A stretch of DNA of 64,000 nt from Terrimesophilobacter sp044464485 (GTDB lineage Bacteria; Actinomycetota; Actinomycetes; Actinomycetales; Microbacteriaceae), in NCBI GenBank assembly GCA_044464485.1, contig JBIQLG010000005.1:136558-200557 (forward strand). The letters run 5' to 3'. Below the pieces are notes generated by a model. The model was not told the DNA's origin. It did no database searches and saw only the letters and a list, made by a program, of their open reading frames with translations. Positions 34,887 through 43,953 of this stretch are shown one piece after another (within the stretch, counting starts at the first letter, position 1; every line of letters starts with the position of its first letter). Made by a program: the position numbers and the translations under genes.

Positions 34887-34902
34887 CTGACCGATCGGTC
34901 AG
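34887..34902. promoter_or_regulatory. TetR operator O2 (perfect palindrome)
   Basis: CTGACCGATCGGTCAG is a perfect 16-bp palindrome directly before the tetR -10 box. A repressor bound here would block transcription of tetR and the downstream exporter genes. Confidence 0.65.
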
Positions 34903-34903
34903 A

Positions 34904-34909
34904 TAGCGT
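34904..34909 (+). promoter_or_regulatory. -10 box of the tetR operon
   Basis: TAGCGT fits TAnnnT, ends 6 nt before the tetR ATG and begins 1 nt after O2, so the operator lies in the promoter spacer. Confidence 0.45.
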
Positions 34910-34915
34910 GGAACC

Positions 34916-35488
34916 ATGTCCACGAGTGCCGAAGACTTGCGCGTGATCGCGCTCAACGAATTTGCGACCGCGGGGTACACCGCGACGTCGCTGCACCGCG
35001 TCGCCGAGCTCGCAGGTCTGTCCAAATCCAGTGTGCTGTATCACTACGAATCCAAGGATGCACTCCTCAATGCCGCAGTTCAGCCGGCGATCGCCGCGCT
35101 GTGCGACATCGTGTGCACGCTGGAAACACTTCCGCGAACCAGGAAGGCACGCACGAAGTTCGTCGAACAGTTCGTCGACTTCCTGCTCGACCACACTCCG
35201 GAAGTCAATCTCTTCATCAACCAGGGGCCCTCGCTGGTCGATGTTCCGGTCATCGACACCGCCAACGAGTCGGTCGTCCGACTCGCGCAATATTTTCGCT
35301 CGACCGCATCCACGACCGAGGACTGGATGCGATTCGGGGTCGCTTTGGGCGGTGCGGCGTACTTGCTCGCGGCTCAGCGCAACATGGGCTTCGAGTCCGC
35401 GCCCCGCGAAGAAATCCGAACCGGACTGGTGAATATTCTCAGCGACCTGCTCGCGCCCGTACCCGTGTCAACCTCGCAGGAGAAATAG
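34916..35488 (+). CDS. TetR family transcriptional repressor
   Basis: 190 residues. The N-terminal helix-turn-helix (about 20-50) contains T-S-L-H-R-V-A-E-L-A-G-L-S-K-S-S-V-L-Y-H-Y, and an all-helical ligand domain follows. Two palindromes immediately upstream and the adjoining MMPL gene 1 bp downstream support autoregulation and control of the exporter operon. The ligand is unknown. The mRNA is probably leaderless. Confidence 0.9.
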   Translation: MSTSAEDLRVIALNEFATAGYTATSLHRVAELAGLSKSSVLYHYESKDALLNAAVQPAIAALCDIVCTLETLPRTRKARTKFVEQFVDFLLDHTPEVNLFINQGPSLVDVPVIDTANESVVRLAQYFRSTASTTEDWMRFGVALGGAAYLLAAQRNMGFESAPREEIRTGLVNILSDLLAPVPVSTSQEK

Positions 35489-35489
35489 C

Positions 35490-38400
35490 GTGGCAACTCT
35501 CTTATACCGGCTCGGCCGGTTCGCATACCGCAGGCCGTGGCGCGTCATCGCCGTGTGGCTCGTGCTCTTCGTCGGAATTCTCGGCGGAGGGTTTGCGCTG
35601 GGCGGTCAATCCCAGGAGTCGTTCGTTATCCCGGGAACGGAATCGCAAAACGCGCTCGACCGTCTGGAAGCCGTGTTCCCGGAAGTGGCTGGTGCGAGCG
35701 CGGAAGCGGTGTACGTCGCACCCCACGATTCGAGCGTGAGTTCTGCCGCATACAAAGCGGCGATCGAACGCATGGCGACCGAGATGAAGGATGTCTCTGG
35801 CATCAACTCCGTCACCACGCCATTCGACGAATACGCGGGCAAGCAACTCAGCGACAGCGGTTCGATGGCCATCACGCGCATCCAGTTCGACAAGGCGTCG
35901 TCTGAGGTGAGCGACGCGACGCTCGCGGCACTCAAAGACACCGCGCAGGTGGCAGAGAACGCCGGGTTACGCGTGGAGTTCGGCGGCCAGGTGTTTCAGG
36001 ACACGACGTTTGGCATCACCGTGACCGAGGTGTTCGGCGTCGTCTTCGCCGCCATCGTGCTCATCGTGACTTTCGGTTCGCTCCTTGCAGCCGGAATGCC
36101 GCTGCTGACGGCTCTGCTCGGAGTCGGCATCGTCATCGGCGGCATCACTGCCGCTTCGGCATTCACCACAATTTCCAGTTCCGCGCCATTGCTGGCGCTC
36201 ATGATCGGTCTGGCGGTAGGGATTGACTACACTCTGTTCATTCTTTCGCGCCACCGAAATCAATTGGCGCACGGCGAGGAACCGGAAAGCTCCGCCGCGA
36301 TCGCGGTCGGCACTGCGGGAAGCGCGGTACTGTTCGCCGGCGTCACCGTCATCATCGCGCTATTGGGTCTGCTCGTCGTGGGGATTCCGTTCTTGAGCGT
36401 GATGGGCATCGGCGCGGCTTTCGCGGTGCTGGTGGCGATCGGCGTGGCGACGACATTGCTCCCCGCGATTCTCGGTTTGGCCGGTAGTCGGCTCCGCCCT
36501 CGTGCCGGGTCGCGCGCAGAGCGACGTGCGCTGGATCACGCCCCGGAATCGAAAGCCGAGTCAACCGCGGCGGCGGACGGCCCCGATGTGCACGATGCCG
36601 CCACGGACAAAGGCGAACCTCGCCGGGTGCCGGGCCGCAGCATGGGGCTCAGATGGGTGAGTCTCGTCGTGAAGCATCCGCTGATTGCCGCTGTCGCCGT
36701 TGTCGGAATATTGGGAACCATTGCAATACCGGCCATGGGCCTTCAATTGAGCCTGCCCGACGGCGGGTCTGAGCCGACGCATTCCACGCAGCGCGAGGCG
36801 TATGACCTCGTCACAGAAGGCTTCGGCGCGGGCTTCAACGGTCCGCTCATCGTCGCGGTCGACATCACGCAAACGACCGACATCATGAACGACCTTGACG
36901 GGGTGAGCAACGAACTCCGCAAGCTTGACGGCGTGGAGTGGGTGAGTCAGGGACTACCGGATGCGGGACTCGACACCGCGATCATTCAGGTGGTTCCCTC
37001 GAGCGCACCGGACGCCGAAGCAACCAAAGCACTCGTGCAGTCCATCCGCGATCTCGCCCCCACGATCCGGGAAGAATACAACACTTCCATTTTCGTCACG
37101 GGAACCACTGCGGTGGGCATCGACATTTCCAATCGACTCGCCGGAGCCCTCGTTCCGTTCGGTCTCATCGTGGTGGGGCTTTCCATCGTTCTGCTCATGA
37201 TGGTGTTCCGCTCTGTGCTCGTCCCCGTCAAGGCGGCACTCGGCTTTTTGCTTTCCGTCGTCGCCGCGTTCGGTGTGACCGTCGCCGTGTTCCAGTGGGG
37301 CTGGTTCGGCGACATTATCGGACTCGATTCCACGGGGCCGATTCTGAGCTTTATGCCGATCATTTTGATGGCGGTGCTGTTCGGTCTCGCGATGGATTAT
37401 GAAGTGTTTCTGGTTTCCGGAATGCGCGAAGAATTCGTCAAACACGGCGCTCCACGCGCCGCCATCACGAGAGGGTTTGCGAACGCCGCCCGCGTCGTCA
37501 CTGCGGCAGCGCTCATCATGTTCTTCGTGTTCTTCGCGTTCGTACCCGAGGGATCCGGCATGATCAAGCCCATAGCGCTGGGGCTCGCCGCAGGCATCGC
37601 GTTCGACGCGTTCCTGGTCCGCATGACTCTAGGCCCCGCGCTCATGGCGCTCATGGGCAAAGCCGCCTGGTGGATGCCCGGATGGCTCGCACGGCTGCTG
37701 CCCAACATGGACATTGAGGGCGAGAAGCTGCGTCATCATCTGGATGCGGTGGCCTGGACGCACGCCCAGGACGGCCAGGCGATCACGGCGGAGGATCTGG
37801 TCGTCGGTATCGGCGAACATCGGCTCGGTCCCGTGAATTTTTCCGTGCCTGCCGGCGGTGTGCTGCAGGTGAGCGGAGACGATCTTGATCGCAGGGTCCT
37901 GGTTGCGGCGCTTGCGGGCCGCCTCGACACCGTGTCCGGTCGCGCGCAGGTCGCCGGCCACCCTCTGCCCTCGGAACGCGGCAGCGTCGCACGGCGGGTG
38001 ACCATGATCGACGTCGCGAGCCTCGGCCGCAGCGAATCGGATCCCACCTATCGCGAACTGCTCGAGGAGCGTCTTCGGGTCACGTTGCCGTGGTACCGCG
38101 CATGGCGCGGGCGCTCCATTGCCGCACGCTGGCTGCGCGAGACCAACGACCGGCTGGCGAAACTCGAGGGCGAAGAGGATGGTGCGACATCCGAAATTCG
38201 GATAGCGCAGAGCTCGGTCTTGAGCCAGCTTCGGTCCAGTGATCGCGCCATTGCTCTCGTCAGCATCGCACTTGCGGAAAAGCCGGAGGCCATTGTCGTG
38301 GAGCTTTCCGACTCGCTGCCATCGTCTGCAGATTTGCGACGTTTTCTCGCGGCAGTGGATGCCATGACGCCCGAGCGCACGACGCTCGTATTCGGCACAG

Positions 38401-38555
38401 CATCCGACGCCGACTCCTTCAGCGACACTTTCGGCGTGCGGCACGGTCTGCACATCCGACTCGATCAACTCTCATTGCTCGATGTGCATGGCACGCGGCG
38501 CAACACGGTACGACACACGGGCCGATCGGGCCCGTCGGAAGGTGAATTCGAATGA
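35490..38555 (+). CDS. MMPL family transporter fused to an ABC-ATPase-like C-terminal domain
   Basis: 1021 residues from a GTG with AGGAG upstream. The first ~740 residues are a standard MMPL/RND-type exporter: one N-terminal helix, a periplasm-like domain, five helices (including I-G-L-A-V-G-I-D-Y-T-L-F-I), a charged linker (about 335-390), then a second copy (F-G-L-A-M-D-Y-E-V-F). Residues ~750-1010 look like an ABC ATPase without working motifs: the P-loop position reads S-G-D-D-L-D-R-R, the signature region L-S-Q-L-R-S-S-D, and the Walker B end V-E-L-S-D. A 4-bp overlap couples it to the YhgE gene. Cargo is unknown; lipids or lipid-like drugs are usual for MMPL. Confidence 0.88.
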   Translation: MATLLYRLGRFAYRRPWRVIAVWLVLFVGILGGGFALGGQSQESFVIPGTESQNALDRLEAVFPEVAGASAEAVYVAPHDSSVSSAAYKAAIERMATEMKDVSGINSVTTPFDEYAGKQLSDSGSMAITRIQFDKASSEVSDATLAALKDTAQVAENAGLRVEFGGQVFQDTTFGITVTEVFGVVFAAIVLIVTFGSLLAAGMPLLTALLGVGIVIGGITAASAFTTISSSAPLLALMIGLAVGIDYTLFILSRHRNQLAHGEEPESSAAIAVGTAGSAVLFAGVTVIIALLGLLVVGIPFLSVMGIGAAFAVLVAIGVATTLLPAILGLAGSRLRPRAGSRAERRALDHAPESKAESTAAADGPDVHDAATDKGEPRRVPGRSMGLRWVSLVVKHPLIAAVAVVGILGTIAIPAMGLQLSLPDGGSEPTHSTQREAYDLVTEGFGAGFNGPLIVAVDITQTTDIMNDLDGVSNELRKLDGVEWVSQGLPDAGLDTAIIQVVPSSAPDAEATKALVQSIRDLAPTIREEYNTSIFVTGTTAVGIDISNRLAGALVPFGLIVVGLSIVLLMMVFRSVLVPVKAALGFLLSVVAAFGVTVAVFQWGWFGDIIGLDSTGPILSFMPIILMAVLFGLAMDYEVFLVSGMREEFVKHGAPRAAITRGFANAARVVTAAALIMFFVFFAFVPEGSGMIKPIALGLAAGIAFDAFLVRMTLGPALMALMGKAAWWMPGWLARLLPNMDIEGEKLRHHLDAVAWTHAQDGQAITAEDLVVGIGEHRLGPVNFSVPAGGVLQVSGDDLDRRVLVAALAGRLDTVSGRAQVAGHPLPSERGSVARRVTMIDVASLGRSESDPTYRELLEERLRVTLPWYRAWRGRSIAARWLRETNDRLAKLEGEEDGATSEIRIAQSSVLSQLRSSDRAIALVSIALAEKPEAIVVELSDSLPSSADLRRFLAAVDAMTPERTTLVFGTASDADSFSDTFGVRHGLHIRLDQLSLLDVHGTRRNTVRHTGRSGPSEGEFE

Positions 38556-40474
38556 CCACTCACGCATCGCGTTCGACTGTTCCCACCCGCAGATCCACGT
38601 GGCTTCGCCGCATCGGTATTGGCGCCGTCGTGCTTGTTCCTCTGGCATTTGCAGGGCTGTTCGTTGGTGCGCTGTCCAAGGCAGACACGTCGCTCGATCG
38701 CATCCCCGCCGCGATAGTCAACAACGATTCGATCGTGTACACGACGAATGATGACGGATCGAAGTCTCCCGTCTTCGCGGGTCGGCAACTGGTCACCGAG
38801 CTCACCGGTGACACGGGCGGCGTTGACTGGAGTGTCACCAACGAAGCAGACGCGAAGAAGGCGCTCGCGGCGGGTAGCGTGTACGCAATCCTCACGATCC
38901 CCAAAGACTTTTCGCCGTCCATACTCTCGCTGTCCACACCCGATGCCACTCGCGCCGACCTTGCGATCACCACGGATGACGCGCACAGCTATCTCACCGG
39001 CGCTGTCGCCAAATCGGTGGGCGAGGCAATGGCCTCCACGTTCGGAAACGAAGTAACCGCCCAGTACATTTCGGGAATGTACACGAGCATCGGCAAGCTC
39101 GGTTCCTCGCTCGACGAAGCGGCGACCGGCGCAGATTCCCTTTCCTCCGGGGCCGGCAGCCTGAGCGAAGGCCTCGCGTCGCTGACGAGCGGAGTGGTCG
39201 CCGCGCAAAACGGAGCACACGGTCTCTCCAGCGGCGTCGACAGCTACACCCGCGGAGTGGACGGCCTCAGCGCCGGGCTTTCGCAATTGAACTCCGGAGC
39301 GTCGGGTCTGAGCGCCGTGAGCCAGGGGGTCGGCTCGTTCACCGGCTCCATTTCCGCGCTCGCGCAGGCGCTCGCCGCGGCCAATGCAAGCCTGCAGGCG
39401 AACCCGAGCGACGCGGCCGCGCGCGCAAGCGTGAATGCGCTTTCTGCTCAATTGTCAACCGCGGCGGCGGGCGGCACCACTCTCACCGCCCAGACCTCTG
39501 CTGCGATCACTTCGATTCAGGGCGGCATCTCCGACAGTGCGGCGGGTGCTCGACAGCTTGCGGCCGGTTCGTCCTCGCTGCGGGACGGCGCGCACTCGCT
39601 TGAGTCCGGTCTCGCCAGTCTGAAACAGGGCGCGGCCTCGGCATCCTCTGGGGCTGGCGAACTCGCCTCCGGCGCGAGCAGCCTGGCAAGCGGGCTCTCC
39701 AGCGGTGCGGCGATGGTTCCCAAAACCGATGAAGCTACCGCGACCGCCAATGCGAAGGTTGCCGCGAACCCGGTCTCGGTGACGCTGACTCGCGACAACG
39801 AAGTGGCCGGAGTTGGTCAGGGAATTTCCGCGTTCTTCGTTCCCCTGGGGCTGTGGATCGGCGCTCTCGCGGTGTTTTTGGTCCTTGCTCCCGTGACCCG
39901 CCGGGCGCTCGCGTCCACGGCGGGCAACACGCGCATCGTGCTGCACACCCTGGTTCGCGCGTCAACGGTCACCGCGTTGCAGGCGCTGCTGCTGGTGGCT
40001 CTCCTGCACCTCGTCGTGGGCGTCGCGTGGTCCGCGCTTCCCGCCACCCTCGGCTTTTCCCTGCTGATGGCGTTCGCGTTCACCGCATTCCACTACCTGC
40101 TGACGATAGGACTTGGCCGGGGAGGCCTCGTCGTTTCCCTGTTCGTTCTCGCGGTGCAGGTGACGGCGACTGGCGGGCTGTATCCGGTGCAACTCCTCGC
40201 CGCACCCTTCCAGTGGGTGAGTCCGCTCCTGCCGCTCACCTACGGCGTTGCCGGCATGCAGGGCATTATTGCCGGTGGCGCGTCTGGTCCCGTTATGGGC
40301 GCCGTCGCAGTGTTGGCGCTTTTTGGCGCCGCCAGCGGGGTGGTTGCGCTCCTTGCCGTGCGCCGCACTCGCCGGGCGCGATCGCTCGAGTTCATTCCCG
40401 TGGCACTTCCTCGTACCCGATCCGCTCGACTGCGGCGCCCGAAACCGCCTATGGGGTTGAGCGCAGCGCGCTGA
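38552..40474 (+). CDS. YhgE/Pip domain membrane protein
   Basis: 640 residues. One N-terminal helix (about 22-44) and A-I-V-N-N-D mark the YhgE/Pip N-terminal domain; a long extracytoplasmic helical region (about 180-400) is built of repeated S-S-G-A-x-x-L-x-x-G-L units, as in phage-infection-protein coiled domains; five or six helices follow (about 430-620) as in ABC-2 type permeases. YhgE proteins often accompany MMPL or ABC exporters. It is the last gene of the tetR operon, and its end overlaps the convergent isomerase-like gene by 26 bp. Confidence 0.88.
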   Translation: MTTHASRSTVPTRRSTWLRRIGIGAVVLVPLAFAGLFVGALSKADTSLDRIPAAIVNNDSIVYTTNDDGSKSPVFAGRQLVTELTGDTGGVDWSVTNEADAKKALAAGSVYAILTIPKDFSPSILSLSTPDATRADLAITTDDAHSYLTGAVAKSVGEAMASTFGNEVTAQYISGMYTSIGKLGSSLDEAATGADSLSSGAGSLSEGLASLTSGVVAAQNGAHGLSSGVDSYTRGVDGLSAGLSQLNSGASGLSAVSQGVGSFTGSISALAQALAAANASLQANPSDAAARASVNALSAQLSTAAAGGTTLTAQTSAAITSIQGGISDSAAGARQLAAGSSSLRDGAHSLESGLASLKQGAASASSGAGELASGASSLASGLSSGAAMVPKTDEATATANAKVAANPVSVTLTRDNEVAGVGQGISAFFVPLGLWIGALAVFLVLAPVTRRALASTAGNTRIVLHTLVRASTVTALQALLLVALLHLVVGVAWSALPATLGFSLLMAFAFTAFHYLLTIGLGRGGLVVSLFVLAVQVTATGGLYPVQLLAAPFQWVSPLLPLTYGVAGMQGIIAGGASGPVMGAVAVLALFGAASGVVALLAVRRTRRARSLEFIPVALPRTRSARLRRPKPPMGLSAAR

Positions 40475-41342
40475 GTGCACGACGGCCAACTCGGCGAAAC
40501 GCGCCGACCGCTGCCGCCGGGGTCGGGTACCAACCGAAAGCTCGACGCGGCGCGACGTGCAACTTGTCCTGCGCGAAGGCAAGGGTCTCTTTCAACAGCT
40601 CGAGACGTTCCTGCTCGGATTTCGCCTTCCGAGTGTTGACCTCCGCGACGACCGAGCCATCCCAACCTTGCCGCGCCAGGAGTTCAAGCACTTCTGCCAC
40701 CGGTTCGCTCCCGTGACCGGGCAGCAAATGCTCGTCAAAAATCTTTCCCTCGTCCATGGATCCTGAACCGTCGCACAAGTGAACGTGCCGCAGTCGGTTT
40801 CCCATCTCGAGAGCGAGTTCCATCGAGTCACGACCTGACAGCGAGGCGTGGGAGAAATCCAGCGTCATGAAATCACAGTCCATGAGCGTCGGGTCAGCAC
40901 CGGGAGCATAGGCCTTGAGGTTCTTGCCGGCGATCTTCCACGGGAACATGTTTTCAACAGCGATTTCGACGTTGTAGGCGCGCGAGGTCTCTCTCACGAT
41001 GCGCAGAAAGTCCTTGGCGTATTGCGCTTGCCAGCGGAACGGCGGATGCACCACGACGGTCGGCGCGCCAACCGACTGCGCCAGCTCGGCCGCCCGCTCC
41101 AGCTTGACCCGGGGGTCGCGGCCCCACACGAAGTGGGTGAGGAGCAGCACAGGGGCATGTATCGAGAGAATCGGGAGCTCGTAACGCTCGGACAGTTCCA
41201 GTAGCGCTTCGGGATCCTGCGTTACCTCGTCATTGGTGACCATAACTTCGACACCGTCAAAGCCCGCGAGCCGAGCGAGCCGAAAGGCGTGCTCTGGTGG
41301 CAGCGGGTACACCGCCGACGTGCTCATTCCGATGTGAATCAT
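40449..41342 (-). CDS. Sugar phosphate isomerase/epimerase-like TIM barrel protein
   Basis: 297 residues of the xylose isomerase-like (AP endonuclease 2) superfamily. Conserved metal-site regions are visible: the start H-I-G-M-S-T-S-A-V-Y-P, V-V-H-P-P-F near residue 97, I-A-V-E-N-M-F-P-W, D-F-S-H-A and H-L-C-D-G-S, and the late V-V-A-E-V-N-T-R. Metal-dependent isomerase or epimerase activity is likely but the substrate is unknown. A minus-strand TAGACT -10 lies 8 nt before the ATG. Confidence 0.82.
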   Translation of the reverse strand: MIHIGMSTSAVYPLPPEHAFRLARLAGFDGVEVMVTNDEVTQDPEALLELSERYELPILSIHAPVLLLTHFVWGRDPRVKLERAAELAQSVGAPTVVVHPPFRWQAQYAKDFLRIVRETSRAYNVEIAVENMFPWKIAGKNLKAYAPGADPTLMDCDFMTLDFSHASLSGRDSMELALEMGNRLRHVHLCDGSGSMDEGKIFDEHLLPGHGSEPVAEVLELLARQGWDGSVVAEVNTRKAKSEQERLELLKETLAFAQDKLHVAPRRAFGWYPTPAAAVGAFRRVGRRALSALRSTP

Positions 41343-41350
41343 GAGCCTTC

Positions 41351-41356
41351 AGTCTA
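41351..41356 (-). promoter_or_regulatory. -10 box of the isomerase-like gene
   Basis: TAGACT on the minus strand fits TAnnnT and lies 8 nt before the ATG at 41342, again a leaderless arrangement. Confidence 0.35.
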
Positions 41357-41541
41357 AGCATGCTTTCTGAATGTCGCTGGCGTGCATCCCGTCCGTTCGG
41401 AGGGAACCTGAAGTTGCTGCAGATACCGTTGCACGGGAGCCGAGTCAGGTGAGAGGCGGCCACGGCGAGAGATCGCCCCGCTGGTAACCTTGATTCCGCG
41501 CTCACCGAAAAATTCGCGTCAGCGCAAGAGGAAGCAGGATC

Positions 41542-43044
41542 GTGACGTTAACAGCCGCGGGATCAGGTTCTGCCGAGAGAAGATTCGACTTTCTGGTCAT
41601 GTCCAATCGGCTTCCCGTCGACAGCGTTGTCGGGTCGGACGGACGTCAAACCTGGACTCGATCGCCTGGCGGACTCGTCGCCGCGCTGGAGCCGGTCATG
41701 CACCGCCACGATGGAGCGTGGATTGGATGGCCGGGGGAACCCGACATCGAACTGGATCCGTTCGACGCCGATGGCATGCGGTTGATTCCGCTATCGCTGT
41801 CGCGCCGGGAAGTTGTGGAATATTACGAGGGTTTCTCCAACGGAACGCTCTGGCCGCTCTATCATGACGTCATCGCCGCGCCATCTTTTCGCCGCGAATG
41901 GTGGGATGCCTACCAAAGCGTGAACGCGAGGTTCGCCAAATGCGCGGCGGAGGTTGCGTCCGAAGGCGCGGTGGTCTGGGTGCAGGACTATCAGCTTCAG
42001 CTGGTGCCCAAGATCCTGCGGGAATTGCGACCCGACCTGACTATCGGCTTCTTCGATCACATTCCGTTCCCGCCATATGGTTTGTTCTCGCAACTTCCCT
42101 GGCGAACCCAGGTGATCGAAGGATTACTCGGTGCGGATGTCGTGGGTTTTCAGCGTGATGCCGACGCGAGCAATTTTGCCCAGTCGGTTCGACGGCTCAA
42201 GGGATACCCGACGACGGGCGCCCGCATCGAGGTCCCGCTCGTTGACGAGACGCCGGGCGTGCGCGTCTATGCGCCGATCAAGCGGGGGTTCGCGTCCCGC
42301 ACCGTCATCGCGCGGAAGTTTCCTATTTCCATCGATGCGGAAATTTATCGGGTGGCGGCTCAGGATCCTGAGATTCAGGCGCGAGCCAGACAAATTCGCG
42401 CGGATCTGGGAAACCCGGAAAAGATTATCCTCGGCGTCGATCGCCTCGATTACACGAAGGGCATCCGCCATCGCCTCGACGCGTATGGTGAACTTCTCGC
42501 TGAACGGAGAGTCAATCCGGAGAAGTCAATTCTTGTTCAGGTGGCCAGCCCGAGTCGCGAGAGAGTGCAGAGCTACATCGATCTGAGGGACGAAATTGAA
42601 CTCACCGTGGGGCGCATCAACGGGGAATTTTCGGAGATCGGCCACCAGGCGGTCAGCTACCACCATCACAGTTACCCGCGTGAAGAAATGGTGGCGCTCT
42701 ATCTCGCTGCAGACGTCATGCTCGTCACGGCGCTTCGCGACGGAATGAATCTGGTCGCCAAGGAATACGTCGCGTCCCGCTTTAACGACGACGGCGTGCT
42801 CGTGCTCTCGGAGTTCGCGGGCGCTTCGGATGAATTGACGCGGGCGGTCATGGTGAACCCGCACGATATCGAGGGGCTCAAAGACGGCATCCTGCGAGCA
42901 CTGGAAATGCCGCAGCAGGAACAGCGCTCGCGAATGCGGTTTCTTCGCAAGAAAGTTTTCGACAACGACGTGGAGAAGTGGTCTCAGGAGTTCCTCGACG
43001 TGCTCGCGGAGCATCGGCAGCCGAATCGGCCGACGGCGTTATGA
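41542..43044 (+). CDS. otsA: Trehalose-6-phosphate synthase
   Basis: 500 residues, a family 20 glycosyltransferase that joins UDP-glucose (or another NDP-glucose) to glucose-6-P. Signatures include V-M-S-N-R-L-P-V near the start, W-V-Q-D-Y-Q-L-Q-L-V-P, F-F-D-H-I-P-F-P, G-V-D-R-L-D-Y-T-K-G and the C-terminal G-M-N-L-V-A-K-E-Y. The GTG start has AGGAAG upstream. It overlaps otsB by 4 bp; together they make trehalose, an osmo- and cold protectant. Confidence 0.96.
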   Translation: MTLTAAGSGSAERRFDFLVMSNRLPVDSVVGSDGRQTWTRSPGGLVAALEPVMHRHDGAWIGWPGEPDIELDPFDADGMRLIPLSLSRREVVEYYEGFSNGTLWPLYHDVIAAPSFRREWWDAYQSVNARFAKCAAEVASEGAVVWVQDYQLQLVPKILRELRPDLTIGFFDHIPFPPYGLFSQLPWRTQVIEGLLGADVVGFQRDADASNFAQSVRRLKGYPTTGARIEVPLVDETPGVRVYAPIKRGFASRTVIARKFPISIDAEIYRVAAQDPEIQARARQIRADLGNPEKIILGVDRLDYTKGIRHRLDAYGELLAERRVNPEKSILVQVASPSRERVQSYIDLRDEIELTVGRINGEFSEIGHQAVSYHHHSYPREEMVALYLAADVMLVTALRDGMNLVAKEYVASRFNDDGVLVLSEFAGASDELTRAVMVNPHDIEGLKDGILRALEMPQQEQRSRMRFLRKKVFDNDVEKWSQEFLDVLAEHRQPNRPTAL

Positions 43045-43877
43045 GTTCGCTGAGCCCCGACCTTCAATTCGCGATCTCCTCGGTCGCCGCGGTAGAAACG
43101 TTGCTCGTCGCCGTCGACTTTGATGGAACGCTCGCGCCCCTTGTGGATGACCCGGCCGATTCTCGAATGCTCCCCGCGGCACGCGCCGCGCTCCTCGACC
43201 TTGCCGATGTGACGGCCACTCACGCTGCCGTCATTTCGGGCCGCGCGCTCGAGGTGCTGGACGAACTCACCGGGTTGCCGGCATCCGTCACTCTCGTCGG
43301 TTCGCACGGCTCGGAGTTCAGAATCGACGGTGTCATCGAATTGCCGGAATTGAGCGAACCGGATCGCACGCGCGTGGAGGAAATCTGCGCGGTCGTGGAC
43401 TCCGTGAGCGCCAAATTTCGTGGGGCACTTTTTGAGCGCAAACCTGCCGGAGCCGGACTGCACACGCGGCGATCGTCGCGCTCGGACGCCGAGGAAGCAG
43501 AAGCGCTCGCGCTGCGTCTCGTGACGGAACTCGACGCGCGCGGCGACGTCGCGAGTGCGCACCGGCCTACCGTCATCCGGCGGGGCAAGGACATTCTGGA
43601 GTTTTCGCTCGGAGAGGCAGACAAGGGCGAATCGCTGCGGAGACTGCGCGGCGAGCTGGGTGCCGATGCCATCGTGTTCCTGGGTGACGACGTGACGGAC
43701 GAAGACGGGTTCGAGGCGCTCCTGCCGGATGATGTGGGGGTGAAGGTCGGGACCGGCCCGTCGCTCGCGCGGTACCGGGTGAGCGATCCGGGCGAAGCGG
43801 CAAACGTGTTGGAAGCACTCCGGGACGCACGACGCGAACACGCGGTCGGAGCCAACCGGGCGGTCAACCCCGAGTAG
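43041..43877 (+). CDS. otsB: Trehalose-6-phosphate phosphatase
   Basis: 278 residues from the ATG at 43041 (ATGA overlap with otsA). HAD motif I V-D-F-D-G-T-L-A-P, motif III region with Lys (V-I-R-R-G-K-D-I-L-E) and motif IV F-L-G-D-D-V-T-D-E-D are present, as in OtsB. It removes phosphate from trehalose-6-P to give free trehalose. Confidence 0.94.
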   Translation: MSSLSPDLQFAISSVAAVETLLVAVDFDGTLAPLVDDPADSRMLPAARAALLDLADVTATHAAVISGRALEVLDELTGLPASVTLVGSHGSEFRIDGVIELPELSEPDRTRVEEICAVVDSVSAKFRGALFERKPAGAGLHTRRSSRSDAEEAEALALRLVTELDARGDVASAHRPTVIRRGKDILEFSLGEADKGESLRRLRGELGADAIVFLGDDVTDEDGFEALLPDDVGVKVGTGPSLARYRVSDPGEAANVLEALRDARREHAVGANRAVNPE

Positions 43878-43941
43878 CGTGCTGCCGCGCGCGGAATAGT
43901 AGGACAACCAAGTACCGAAGACTGTCCCGTTACGGACGTTC

Positions 43942-43947
43942 TAGAGT
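43942..43947 (+). promoter_or_regulatory. -10 box of ilvD
   Basis: TAGAGT ends 6 nt before the ATG at 43954 and the gap has no ribosome site. A weak GTCC-N6-GGAC dyad at 43924-43937 lies in the spacer and might be an operator. Confidence 0.4.
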
Positions 43948-43953
43948 GGTGGC

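Noticed and set aside
39140..39700. Possible DNA repeat array in the YhgE gene
   Set aside because: Repeated Ser-Gly-Leu units come from coding sequence of the helical domain; the DNA is not repeated with a fixed period.
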